A stretch of 64,000 bases of DNA from Pelodera strongyloides (lineage: Eukaryota; Nematoda; Chromadorea; Rhabditida; Rhabditidae). Below, in pieces: positions 25,301 to 32,704 of the stretch. Numbering within the stretch: position 1 is the first letter of the stretch; every line of letters starts with the position of its first letter. Where the stretch lies: the NCBI GenBank assembly GCA_036852015.1, contig JAANDG010000373.1, positions 62,001 through 126,000 on the forward strand, written 5' to 3'. The translations under genes and the position numbers were made by a program. Below the pieces are notes generated by a model. The model made no database searches. It saw only the letters and a program-made list of their open reading frames with translations, and had not been told where the DNA came from.

Positions 25301-28300
25301 GCGACTTTTTGAGACTGTAAATTTCTTGCTGATAACCCAGGAAGAGGACCACAGCTGATTAACCTTGGTTAGGGTGTGTATGTCCTACTGGATGGTTTGG
25401 GTCCTATAAAGGAAACTGTAGTCGTTTGGCCACTGTGGAATGGGCCCTATGGTCTCCTTTCGGTCTGAGATTGCATTAGTGTTTTCCTTGTTCCTTCTAT
25501 TTTGCCCCCGGTTTCTCCCAGTGACGGGGGAGATTGAAAAGAATACCCAATGTCTGGGCTCCCGCTCCCGAAATGGGGTGATACAAAAAAGGGGAGGAGT
25601 GGATTAGAAGGAGATTACTTTGTACCTCTCTGTCTTTCTTTGTTTCTGAAGGGGATAACGATCAATTTGGAGTTTTGAGCGTTCTTTGGTGTTTGAGAGG
25701 GTATGGGTATAAGTAACTTCACTACGATGGTAATTATCAGATAATTGTATTAGTGACAGTGAACGTAGCAATTCTTTACCCAAGTCTCAGTACTCTTCTC
25801 ATATACTTTATGTCATTTGTCTAGCCGCTCAAGTATAAGTATCCATTTTAATTGCATGCTGTCCCATGAAGGGTAGCAGACTGGACCAAATTACGAAATT
25901 TCCATTAAAATATTCCAAAACTAAAACTAGAAATTGAGTGTCGAGCATTTTGTCCTCGTCGATGCAAAAAGAATCCCACGCCTCAAAAAGGGCAACTACC
26001 TTTTTCCTTTCCTCAATTTTGGGTTCTTTATTTCCCACGTTTCTCGGTCTCATGAATTTTTGAGTGTTAGTGAAAGGGGGCACCTGGACTGGTCTTATGT
26101 CCCACACCTATTAATGGCCCGGCCAGTTTGCAGTAAGCCTTTATATAGGCTGGGATGTTTGGAGCAGTGCATAAAACACCCGACTTTGTTGTTTGTGGTC
26201 CAGTTGTATACTTACCACTGCACTGATTTGCGTTTATATAGTTCAAAAGAAGGTAGAAGGTAGAAAAGTACTAAATGTATTTCATTTCATGTAATATTTA
26301 ATGTAGTGAGGATAATCATGTGTGAATATAGATAGAGTTTGTGTTTAGTTGTTCTTGTTCTAGCAGATGCCAGCTTGCTGCTGTTTTGGGTTTGGGGTGG
26401 TAGAATCAGAATACCTAGCCTATGAGGTGTATGTTAATTGTTGTGTGGTGTGTTAGTGAAGTATACATAGGTGGTGGGGCAATTGGTGTGGGTCTGGGAT
26501 CTGGTGCATAGAAACGAGAACAGCATAGCAACTTCCGGTCATTACACACACACACATTGGCATCCTTATTAAGGAAGAGAACGGAACCGATGTTGAGATT
26601 AGTAGAGAGAGAGAGAGAGAGAGAGAGGGGAGAGAAGAGGGAGAGAGAGAGAGAGAGCGAGAGAAGAGAGAGACGAAAGCTTAATGTCTCCTTTTTAGTC
26701 GAACCCGAAACGCCATCCGTGAAGACAGACAATGTTGGAGAAGACCATTTCAACGTCAGTTTCGCTCCGGGAACATTCAACGATCAGGTCAGTGAATATT
26801 GATATTTTTAAATAATATAAAGGAGAAGAGTTTACTTTTTTGTTTGTGTGAACGAGACGAAATTTATAAAGAATATCTAAAGGCCATAAAACGAGAGCCG
26901 GAGCCCAGTTCGAACCCAAGCGCGCAAATCGATTCATAGTCCAACGCTTACCTGTTCTATGCTATTTTCAAGATAACCTCTGCCTAATACGCACCTTCAA
27001 TGGCAAATTTTGCTGGTAATTAGTTGGAGATCCAAAACTGATTATTATACGTTCCACAATCAGAGACGTTTAAATAGGGAAATAATCGGCCGAAGGCCGA
27101 TTCCTCCAGTCGGAGAAGCGCCCGTAGGGCTCTTCGAACGGCTGGTTTTAAATATGTAAGCTGTATGAAATGAGGTCTTTGAATCAAATAAAAACAAATT
27201 AAACGAGGAATTCGTTTCGATCTGTATTGTATATTTGATTGGTATTATTTATGTTTTGATTGCAGGAACGTCGCCCGGTTGGCAGTGATTATCACATCGA
27301 ATTGCGTGAAGAGGGATCAGACGAGTGGAAGAAAGTGACTCCGAAAGACGTGGACAGTCTGAGGACGACGGTGGATGGATTGCAGCCGGGCACTAAGTAA
27401 TTCTCACAACTTTGAAAGGGAGAGAGAGAGAGATATGGAGAGAGAGGGAGAGAGAGGAGAGAGAGAGAGAGAGAGATATAGAGAGGGAGGGAGATAGGGG
27501 AGAGAGAGAAAGTAATGAATATAGATATTTTTATTCCAATTTTCTTAGATATGAGGTTCGTTCGGTGGCCGCCTACCGCGATCCTCTTAGTGGAGAGGAG
27601 ACAGACGGACACTCGCAGAGCATCTTTGTCACCACCAGGGGATCAGGTAGGCAGAGTTAGAGTTACAGGACATTTACCCTGCTGCGCGCTATCTCCCCCA
27701 CTCACTACGTAGCATTTTTTCGCGAAGGAATGCGCACATTACACTTCCTATTATGCTTTGAAATTAATTCTCTACTTTTTTCAGGGAAATTACTTCATGC
27801 TCACTAATGCATTTTCACTACATCATCTATTCGGTGTTTTTTTCCGTTGGCGCACCTTTTAGGGAAGGGTCAGGGGAGACTCGGTATTTTTGTGCATTGC
27901 GCTCCCAAATATAGGCGCCACCGCGGCGCACTCTAGAGTCTAAAAGTGAATGTGCCGCGAGGGTATCATGGCATGGGAAGGGATATTTGAATTACTTGGT
28001 GCTCACTATGTTGTTTTCATCACATGGCTGCTACATTGTGTTTTTCGCATTAGGAACTTTTGCTTTCTGAAATTTATAAACATCACCCCACATGCGAAAG
28101 AAAATCATTGAATTCATCCGTTAATATGAATAAATAAAATGTTTACTTACTGATAAGAAGTATACATAACATACATAACTTCCTTTGCAGCCCCGACTTC
28201 GGCCCGTCTCTGGCTTCTCTTGATTCTTCTGCTCATTCTCCTACTCCTTCTCATCATTTGCTGTATTATTTGTGTGGCGCTAAGACACAGGTAACTATTT

Positions 28301-29946
28301 ATCCTTTGTCATGGGTTATAGTTATAGTACCGGTACATTACCGTAGTCGTTGGGTACTGTGTATAAGCCGTCCCCTACAATGTACCCTTGTAGAAAAAGA
28401 AAAGACCTTATGTGGCCTTGTCTCTGACTGGCATATGTAGGTGATAGACAAGATGAGGCAGACCTCATTGCTCATGTTCCCTTTTTGTTTGAATGTGGTA
28501 CATATGTTCTCGAAGCGCTGAATGTGCATTTTAATGGGGAATGTGAATCTTTGTGGTGTTGTTTTTATGTTAACGAAAATTTGCTTGAGTTTGAGCAACA
28601 CGACTAATACATTCTTCTTAAGTTTAAGTTTTTTTTTTTTTTTTTTCTTAAGGTCTTTTGAAACATTCTTGTATTTGCCAAGCTTAAAAATTCGCTCGGT
28701 TTTATGGTATCCCAAATTAAACTATGAATGTTAAAAGGGAAATATGAATAAAAAAAAATAAAAAATAAAAGGTTGGCTCTGTTGTACTTACCTTAGCGTT
28801 GTTGTTTTCAGGGGCGAAAACTACCCGGTGAGTCAAAAGGAACGTGAACAGGGACGGGAACCCATACTTCCCAAGCAATCGTTTGGAGAATACAAGTGAG
28901 AATTGTTTTTTTTTTGTGTTTTTGAATCTAAACGTAAAAACTGGTAAAAGCACTTGTGTGTGTAGCGCAGTTCGAACGTGGCACGGAATCCACTCATAGT
29001 TTAGTTCTATCATGATGGCTGGGCTAAGCGTTCCTATACCTTTCTATTAAAGCGACCGTTTTTGAAACATGCGGTGCTATGCAAATTGCAGCGAGCTAAC
29101 TTCGAGAAAATTAGCATAAATACGTAAGTATTCAGTTATCCAGGGTGCGTTTCAAAAACCGGCCGGTATTTCGCTTTAATTATCCTTTGTGACTTTTATG
29201 TTTCTTTCCAGAAACGCGGATGAAAAGCGGTCGTTAACTGGATCGAAAGCAGAAAGTGAAACAGATTCGATGGCGGAATACGGGGACACCGACCCGGGAC
29301 GGTTCACCGAGGACGGATCATTCATTGGTAGGGGACAGACTACTCTAGGGAGAAGGGCTACCCGGGGAAAGACTGTCGGCAGACACTGGGGACACTGGGA
29401 AGAGGTGAAGGGGATTGGGAGACCCCCGGTGGTACTCCTCCCTCCCTCGAGCCCATTCCTCCCGAGGCTACGGAGAGTGGGAGCGATTGGGGCAGTCAGG
29501 ACACACTCGGAGCCCGATCTGTTGCTCTCGCCACCCAGGAGCAGGCGATTCACGAGATCAACGACGAGCACACCCAGGATGGGAAGGAGACAGAGCAGGG
29601 AGAGAGGAGGCAGTAGAGATGGCAGGGAATCGGGAGAGAGCACTCCCAAATACATGGTGCCGGTGGGCACCCAGAGATATCAGAGGAAATTCAGCAGTTC
29701 GACATTGGCGTCATCGGGATCGGTGATAGTGTACAGTACTCATGAAGAAGGGGTGGAGTCTGAGAGTACTGTACCCCCGATCGGGGACATCGTCCCAGAA
29801 GAGCAGAGACGCCCCCTTCTCACTTATGAGATATTAGACGAACCTCCCCTATCCAGATCGTCTACGAAGAGTTCTCTTAACAAGGGATCATTACTTCCAC
29901 CAAAGGAGACTGATTTGTAGTTTATAGTCAAATAGTTTAGAGATTA

Positions 29947-29984
<38 letters not shown>

Positions 29985-30310
29985 TTATATGGGGGTTTGG
30001 TATCGATTTTATGTACCTAATCAAAACGTGTCCGTCTCAGTCACTGTGCAATATTCATGTGCAATAATCCAAATTTTCAGGTGGAATTTTTTTCATTTAT
30101 TGATTTTTGGGGGTTTCAGGCAGGGCAATCGATTTTTCATTGGTATTTATTAACTTGGATGTTTTGAATTTATTTGAATTAACATATTTTGGGATTGTGA
30201 TTCTGGTTTTTGTATTGGTTTGGTGTTTGTTTCCAGGTCAGTACGTGCCTCAGAAGACCCTGATTCCGCCGGCCGAACCTGCCAAGGGGTCTACATCGAC
30301 ATTTGTGTAG
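1122..30310 (+). CDS. sax-7: L1CAM/neuroglian-family cell adhesion molecule (SAX-7 orthologue), 5'-partial
   Basis: A homophilic adhesion receptor of the L1 family, acting at the plasma membrane of neurons and epithelia and linked to the cytoskeleton through ankyrin and PDZ proteins. Thirty-seven exons in the window encode Ig2, Ig3-6, five FN3 domains, one membrane helix and a tail. Exon lengths sum to 3596 nt, which is two codon-completing bases plus 1197 codons and a stop, with every splice phase agreeing. Diagnostic segments are the Ig3 start QYVNQSSPVALQG, the FN3-2 start PDNLVVSWRPM, the tail ETDSMAEYGDTD, and FIGQY formed across the last intron. Exons are listed in the domain entries below. 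The long form's signal peptide and Ig1 are upstream. Other L1-type genes such as lad-2 are less likely, because FIGQY and the terminal TFV are both present. Confidence 0.95.
2896..2962 (+). CDS. sax-7: sax-7 alternative first exon, short isoform signal peptide
   Basis: ATG at 2896 opens MFILVLLSIGCRFSAQQFTV, a short hydrophobic core ending in small residues suitable for signal peptidase (after SA). The frame stops being coding at CACCCG-G before gtaatc, a phase 1 donor. Exon 8685 (start of Ig3) accepts phase 1, giving ..HPG-V-TNVPPSEQYV. The product would have Ig3-6 plus five FN3 domains, 1115 aa, close in size and architecture to C. elegans SAX-7S as I recall it. Its promoter would be inside the long form's 2.7-kb intron. 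The join is inferred from phase and architecture. Confidence 0.75.
5281..5360 (+). repeat. GA microsatellite
   Basis: GAGAGA runs with GGGGGG and AATAGA interruptions, in a sax-7 intron. Confidence 0.9.
7262..7368 (+). repeat. CT microsatellite
   Basis: CTCTCT runs with TGTCTG interruptions, in a sax-7 intron. Confidence 0.9.
7713..7783 (+). repeat. GA microsatellite
   Basis: GAGAGA runs with ATAGAG and ATGAAG interruptions, opposite in strand sense to the CT run at 7262. Confidence 0.9.
8685..14745 (+). CDS. sax-7: sax-7 exons for Ig3
   Basis: Exons 8685-8781, 14272-14365 and 14652-14745. Ig3 reads QYVNQSSPVALQGNTHKLHC (first cysteine), then FFSGYPAPHPKWYHNG (core tryptophan), KTLVFNVTQDKAGKYDC (second cysteine) and FNVHVE as the last strand. 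Phases are 1 into 8685, 2 out of it, 0 at 14365 and 1 at 14745. The first intron is 5.5 kb and repeat-bearing; nothing in it fits as an extra in-frame exon. This domain is the first one shared by long and short isoforms. Confidence 0.92.
10442..10616. mobile_element. MITE, TTAAAGCGAAATGCCAGCCCC family, near-perfect hairpin
   Basis: Arms of about 80 bases pair almost completely: AAATTTGCATATGATAAGCA and its complement, meeting around TGTACGATCGTCCACGGCAA. TTAA at both ends. Second full copy at 53690-53860; half copy at 39376-39470. Confidence 0.9.
13102..13219. repeat. Dispersed 120-base repeat
   Basis: Shares GCACCTTTATTCAA, ACATGTTCCGCAGAGGTCCT and GAGCAGTAGGCGACCAGTTC with 52758-52877. No ends or coding capacity recognised. 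Confidence 0.8.
13981..14112. mobile_element. MITE, GAGGCCATATTCACCACTC family
   Basis: Inverted ends GAGGCCATATTCACCACTC and GAGTGGTGAACACGGCCTC; core has GCATTAGAATGCTATTTTCT. Shared with 33615 and 60559. Confidence 0.85.
15338..15995 (+). CDS. sax-7: sax-7 exons for Ig4
   Basis: Exons 15338-15463, 15583-15656 and 15902-15995. The fold reads EGETVTFDCTTSGKPTP with the first cysteine, then IVTFYKNGVEM, NKLTIYDVKK and NAVYQCKAENKHGYV with the second cysteine. The usual core tryptophan is replaced by Phe or Tyr (VTFYKNG). Phases 1, 1, 0 and 1 match the neighbouring exons. Confidence 0.93.
16315..16892 (+). CDS. sax-7: sax-7 exons for Ig5
   Basis: Exons 16315-16391, 16495-16606 and 16803-16892. 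VVGQTVSLECKFFASPNADV carries the first cysteine and leads into RWESPI with the core tryptophan; HAAEGEYECIGANKYGQARG carries the second cysteine in the standard DxGxYxC-like context. Introns are short (around 100-200 bases) and unremarkable. Confidence 0.94.
17044..17237 (+). mobile_element. Helitron-like non-autonomous element
   Basis: Starts TCTTTATTATATAAAAGAG after an A and ends CGCCTCAGGCGGCGTAGCCG then GTTGG before a T, with a short hairpin (GCCTCAGGC) near the 3' end. Only the final CTGG is altered to TTGG. No terminal inverted repeats. Located in the sax-7 intron before Ig6. Confidence 0.7.
17258..17863 (+). CDS. sax-7: sax-7 exons for Ig6
   Basis: Exons 17258-17351, 17487-17562 and 17740-17863. 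RSEEVRVAGEEITLPCDAQ holds the first cysteine, EVTYEWQVDGRPL the tryptophan, and DSAQYTCVASTKLDKVTKEV the second cysteine. This is the last Ig domain and is followed by the FN3 stalk in phase 1. Confidence 0.94.
18048..20412 (+). CDS. sax-7: sax-7 exons for fibronectin III domains 1 and 2
   Basis: FN3-1: 18048-18168, 18430-18577 and 18840-18934, with AYVKKCDPTAQSAEIHFE, EFWVQYQMD and YVFRVLARNAVGDSAPTR. FN3-2: 19559-19669, 19948-20031, 20144-20204 and 20343-20412, with PDNLVVSWRPMAREEWNGPN, FHYKIRYRPS, and VQVVAVNDLGSATVNPET. Tryptophan and tyrosine positions follow the FN3 pattern. The intron 18935-19558 contains a 410-bp MITE (19040-19450). Confidence 0.93.
18605..18708. mobile_element. MITE, TTAAAGCGGTATG family, decayed
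   Basis: Ends AAGCGGTATGACGCGTGGTT and CACTTGCCATGCGGCTTTAA. In the sax-7 intron between FN3-1 exons. Confidence 0.65.
19040..19450. mobile_element. MITE with GGATCGCAGTCACTTCA ends
   Basis: Imperfect inverted ends of about 39 bases: GGATCGCAGTCACTTCA, later CTTTTTACTTCAATT, and complements. About 410 bases, single copy in the window, in the sax-7 intron between FN3-1 and FN3-2. Confidence 0.75.
20607..20723. repeat. Inverted repeat
   Basis: TGTTGTACGATA and TAGAACCTTAGTTACTG pair with CAGTAACTAAAGTTCTA and TATCGTACAACA across a short loop. Preceded by a poly-G run at 20569-20598. Confidence 0.75.
20794..21852 (+). CDS. sax-7: sax-7 exons for fibronectin III domain 3, with two furin-like sites
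   Basis: Exons 20794-20912, 21268-21354, 21512-21610 and 21744-21852. The domain starts GVPSSIVEGFRLVSKKGTSA and ends NYATISVTNGKHEGSPSEV. Between strands it carries a very acidic insert (EPEDEDYEDDAEE) followed by two basic R-x-R-R motifs, RFRR-S and RLRR-A, in adjacent exons. L1-family members are known to be cut by furin-type proteases in FN3-3, so this is probably the cleavage loop. Neither motif proves cleavage. The intron 20913-21267 contains a TTAAAGCG MITE. Confidence 0.92.
20934..21119. mobile_element. MITE, TTAAAGCGAAATACC family
   Basis: Ends GGGAAATACCGGCCGG and CCGGCCGGTATTTCGC with TTAA borders, in the sax-7 intron between FN3-3 exons. Confidence 0.88.
22270..23087 (+). CDS. 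sax-7: sax-7 exons for fibronectin III domain 4
   Basis: Exons 22270-22387, 22647-22734 and 22961-23087. The domain reads PSPVRGLAAYPMNGRNPDEK, GVVVLQWKTPRQKNGKIEKY, then SSYRFVVRARTGAGEGDPNS. The last exon ends in phase 1 and is separated by 3.6 kb from FN3-5. That long intron holds the third possible first exon. Confidence 0.93.
22856..22918 (+). repeat. CT-rich microsatellite
   Basis: CTCTCT stretches in the sax-7 intron just before the acceptor of exon 22961, extending its pyrimidine tract. Confidence 0.85.
23171..23341. mobile_element. MITE, TTAAAGCGAAATACC family
   Basis: Ends AAAGCGAAATATCGGCCGG and CGGCCGGTATTTCGCTTT; core includes GTGGACAACTGAATTCTTA as in the 37590 copy. The left TTAA is degraded to GTAA. 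Confidence 0.85.
24649..24769 (+). CDS. sax-7: Candidate second alternative first exon of sax-7 with signal peptide
   Basis: ATG at 24649 opens MIYSILSVFLAVISAQPTGS, a textbook signal peptide with a likely cut after ISA. The 40 codons end FINGTE-G, an N-glycosylation sequon (NGT), at a phase 1 donor (gtagtg). Phase 1 acceptors downstream are 26699 (FN3-5) and 28191 (membrane exon). A splice to 26699 would give a secreted-start, membrane-anchored form carrying only FN3-5 and the full cytoplasmic tail. A TTCCAG at 24585-24590 could be a trans-splice acceptor, leaving a 58-base leader. It could instead be a chance open frame or an unrelated nested gene; the combination of signal peptide, phase and position argues against chance. 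Confidence 0.55.
26604..26676 (+). repeat. GA microsatellite
   Basis: GAGAGA runs ending 22 bases before the acceptor of exon 26699. Confidence 0.9.
26699..27646 (+). CDS. sax-7: sax-7 exons for fibronectin III domain 5
   Basis: Exons 26699-26787, 27266-27396 and 27549-27646. The domain reads VEPETPSVKTDNVGEDHFNV, GSDYHIELREEGSDEWKKVT, and YEVRSVAAYRDPLSGEETDG. It is the membrane-proximal FN3. The introns around it carry GA-rich runs (26604-26676 and 27419-27512) directly before the acceptors, where a pyrimidine tract would be expected. Confidence 0.92.
26888..26985 (-). repeat. Possible tRNA-derived SINE fragment
   Basis: On the minus strand TAGCATAGAACAGG resembles an RNA polymerase III A box and GGTTCGAACTG a B box, about 40 bases apart. 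No full cloverleaf can be drawn. A weakly similar fragment lies at 28960-29035. Confidence 0.35.
27419..27512 (+). repeat. GA microsatellite
   Basis: GAGAGA runs filling most of the short intron between exons 27266-27396 and 27549-27646. Confidence 0.9.
28191..29327 (+). CDS. sax-7: sax-7 exons for transmembrane helix and proximal cytoplasmic tail
   Basis: Exons 28191-28290, 28812-28895 and 29212-29327. The first encodes a Leu/Ile-rich helix starting LWLLLILLLILLLLLIICCI and ending ICVALRHR. The second encodes GENYPVSQKE..ILPKQSFGEYK, similar in place to the FHEY segment of neuroglian. The third encodes the conserved ESETDSMAEYGDTD and EDGSFIG, stopping in phase 1 in the middle of the ankyrin-binding motif. 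Confidence 0.94.
28960..29035 (-). repeat. Possible tRNA-derived SINE fragment
   Basis: Minus strand contains TTAGCCCAGCC and CGTTCGAACTG with ACTATGAGTGGATTCCGTGC between, resembling the fragment at 26888-26985. Confidence 0.3.
29047..29179. mobile_element. MITE, TTAAAGCGAAATACC family, shortened
   Basis: TTAAAGCGACCGTTTTTGAA on the left and CCGGCCGGTATTTCGCTTTA on the right. The left end has lost the ATACCGGC part. It sits 32 bases before the exon at 29212. Confidence 0.8.
29328..29920 (+). CDS. sax-7: Possible read-through C-terminus of sax-7 (last intron retained)
   Basis: The frame stays open for 197 codons past the donor at 29328 and stops at 29920. This would change FIGQY to FIG-RGQTTLG and add an Arg/Ser/Pro-rich tail ending GSLLPPKETDL. 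Such a protein would lack the ankyrin-binding tyrosine and the TFV terminus. The stretch is GC-rich and has long open frames in other readings as well (29332-29616, 29415-29726 and a minus frame at 29176-29670), so openness alone is weak evidence. The second half looks more protein-like than the first. Confidence 0.4.
29946..29985 (+). repeat. ATT trinucleotide repeat
   Basis: About 13 units of ATT, 26 bases after the read-through stop codon at 29920. Confidence 0.9.
30237..30310 (+). CDS. sax-7: sax-7 last exon: FIGQY completion and PDZ-ligand terminus
   Basis: Acceptor TTTCCAG ends at 30236. The exon completes FIG-QYVPQKTLIPP and ends STSTFV before TAG. FIGQY is the ankyrin-binding motif of L1 proteins, controlled by tyrosine phosphorylation, and TFV fits a class I PDZ ligand (T-x-V), as in nematode SAX-7. 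The intron boundary splits the motif itself, so use or retention of this intron would switch ankyrin binding. Confidence 0.93.
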
Positions 30311-30536
30311 AGAACGCAGCAAAATGAGAGAGAACAGAGAGTTTTGATTGATTATTGATTTATTGATTGATGTCAACATTTCTCTGTCTCTCTCCATTCG
30401 CTCTACTCTCTCGTCCCTGACTTTCGCGTCGTCGTCTCCGGTTACTGACTTGTGTGACCCGGTGTTCTCAGCAGATGGGAGATGATTTTGATCTTCTAAA
30501 TCTCTCTCTCCTTATTTTTTTACTAACTGATTAACA

Positions 30537-30542
30537 AATAAA
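30537..30542 (+). promoter_or_regulatory. Polyadenylation signal of sax-7 (AATAAA)
   Basis: AATAAA about 230 bases after the stop codon, the first canonical signal downstream of it. It lies before the telomere-like repeat and the duplication boundary, so the sax-7 transcript probably ends near 30560. Confidence 0.65.
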
Positions 30543-30628
30543 ATGTAGAGGGAAAGAGAGAAATAGAGAAAGAGAGCTTATCTCCCTTCTGCTATTTATG
30601 TGTGTTTTTATGCTGATTTGGAGTGGGG

Positions 30629-30658
30629 TTAGGCTTAGGCTTAGGCTTAGTCTTAGGC
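30629..30658 (+). repeat. Interstitial telomere-like repeat (TTAGGC)
   Basis: Five hexamers in a row: three TTAGGC, one TTAGTC, one TTAGGC. TTAGGC is the nematode telomere unit. The run ends 26 bases before the start of homology between duplication copies A and B (30684). Confidence 0.9.
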
Positions 30659-31504
30659 TTTAGCCTCCCACCCCATGTCTGGGTGCAGAACCACTACCCC
30701 GTCTTTGACCAACTCCCACACCTACACACCCACCTACACCAAACTGCCCCCGTGGACTTGTCTGTTCCTCTCCATCCATTCCACACTATTTCGCCCTTTT
30801 TATGTCTAATTCTCTCATAAACTGATAGTTCTAATTGCTATAATAATCGCGTATTCTCTCTCATCATTTGCGCTGCTTTCTGTCTGTGTGTATCATTTTG
30901 TGTTGCAATCTGCTCGGGTCTCTTTTTCTCGTTGATGCCTTTTTTAATTAACAAACTAAGAAAACTTACCTTATTATGCATTATGCTTTGGTTTCTGGAT
31001 GTTCAATGATTTGCTTCAATCCTTCGAACAAAGTTTATTTTGTTGATCCATCCTAACCCTGTCCCCTTGAAATAGCTAACTTTTAACTGCACATATACTA
31101 ATTTTGTAAGATTCCTTCTGTTTTATATGTGAATCGGTATGAGATGTGTTTTATAATTATACTATAAGATTGTTTTATATTGTAGTTCTGATGAGGGTTA
31201 AAGTCTCTTTTATATTTGGAAATTTAAGCTGTTATAGATCTTGTCCCCTATCAGAACTCGTATTTTGTTATGTTCTTTTTAGGATATTGCAAGGGTCTTA
31301 TAAAGACTGTTTTGTGATTTGTTTTGCACGCTGCCCTCTCCTATGATGTTCATTTTCTCTCGATTATGATTATTATTCTAATTTTGTTTTTGTATCTTCC
31401 CCCTCACAGTTATCAATGCATCCTGCCTTTCATAAGCTTTCCTAATGTTTTTTGTGCACTTTATTATTGCGAACAACTAGAAGAATATGTAACTTTCATG
31501 GAAC

Positions 31505-31631
31505 TTAAAGCGGTATGGCACGTGGTTTGTGAAACGTATGCTGGACAACTGATACACGTGGACACGTAGTAAATTTGCGCGAGTTAAGTTGTTCGCCATA
31601 GGTTTCAAAACCATGTGTCATGCCGCTTTAT
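31505..31631. mobile_element. MITE, TTAAAGCGGTATG family (copy A version)
   Basis: Ends TTAAAGCGGTATGGCACGTG and CCATGTGTCATGCCGCTTTA. The core (ACAACTGATACACGTGGACA) is unlike the core of the element at the same locus in copy B. Confidence 0.85.
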
Positions 31632-32489
31632 TGGTTGCGTAGGGCTGTGTTTTACTTGAGTTGTGGTTTAATATAAAGTCTCACAGCTGATATCTTCCTA
31701 CTAATTTAGGTGAATAATTTGTTCTTCAGGAAAAGAGCATAATCTCACTATAATATATATTACATTATTATTTCGAATATCGATTATGTGCTAAATGAGA
31801 AGCCATTTTATAGTTTATTATTATTATTATTATCGATTTTATTGATTGAAAAGTATTTGAAGGGAGTGGAGTGTTTGTAAACTAACACGTTATCCTTATA
31901 ACTAACAAGTGATCTATAAGGAAGATATCTTTCCCTATAAGTTTAGCCTTCAAGTACTGTTTCAATTCGTAATTAATGTAGCTTTTCCTACTGTAATCGT
32001 TATTTCCGCCAGGACCGCGCTTCTCGGTTGTTCACATTTTAGAGTTAGAATCCTTTTATATATGTGAGTTCAAGAATAAATTTATTATTGATATTGTTGG
32101 TTTATGTGGAAGAGTTGAAAAATATGGGGTGCTATTCGAGGTTCAGGTTCTGACAATTAGAAGATTTTTTAATAGTATGTGATTATGTTTCAAAATTAAG
32201 TGAAAAGTTGTTCCGAAACTAAAGGCACATTAAAATTAACTGTAGGAATGTAGTGAAGAAGATGAGTGGACATTTTTGAAAGAAGGAGGCAAACTAGGAT
32301 TTTTTTTTTACAAAATACAGCTTCCCATTGAGCTACAGACTTGGCGGTTCAGTGCATGTTCATAGAATATACAAACATAGCTTAGGAGCCGTTTTTCTAT
32401 AGGGTTGTTCTCTAAGTCATGGAAGGTGATATCTGCTTCACAAGGAATTCATAGCATAGCTACAGCAAAAAGTTGTTTATTATGTATAA

Positions 32490-32704
32490 CCAGACGGCTA
32501 TCGCCGCCTGAGGCGACTACATGGAAATATGATTGGTTTAGCATGGGCATACATAAAATATACAAAACTTCAAACGTATCATAAGAAATTCACATAATAG
32601 GAACATATATTTTTATTGAGCTTCTTTTAATACCCGAACACGAAATTTATTTCCGTAACGCACATCAGTATACAAATTAGGCTACATTATTCCGTATAAT
32701 AAGA
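32490..32704 (-). mobile_element. Helitron-like non-autonomous element with known empty site
   Basis: On the minus strand it starts TCTTATTATACGGAATAATG and ends GCCTCAGGCGGCGATAGCCG then TCTGG. On the plus strand it sits exactly between an A and a T. Copy B at the same place (about 48430-48440) lacks it. Confidence 0.75.

Larger units (their letters stand above)
23088..26698. other. sax-7 intron, 3.6 kb, with GC-rich patch
   Basis: Contains a TTAAAGCG MITE (23171-23341), a strikingly GC-rich patch around 24225-24490, the alternative signal-peptide exon 24649-24769 and a GA microsatellite (26604-26676) just before the next acceptor. The GC-rich patch, 150-400 bases before the ATG at 24649, could be an internal promoter, but no promoter element is recognisable by eye. 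Confidence 0.5.
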
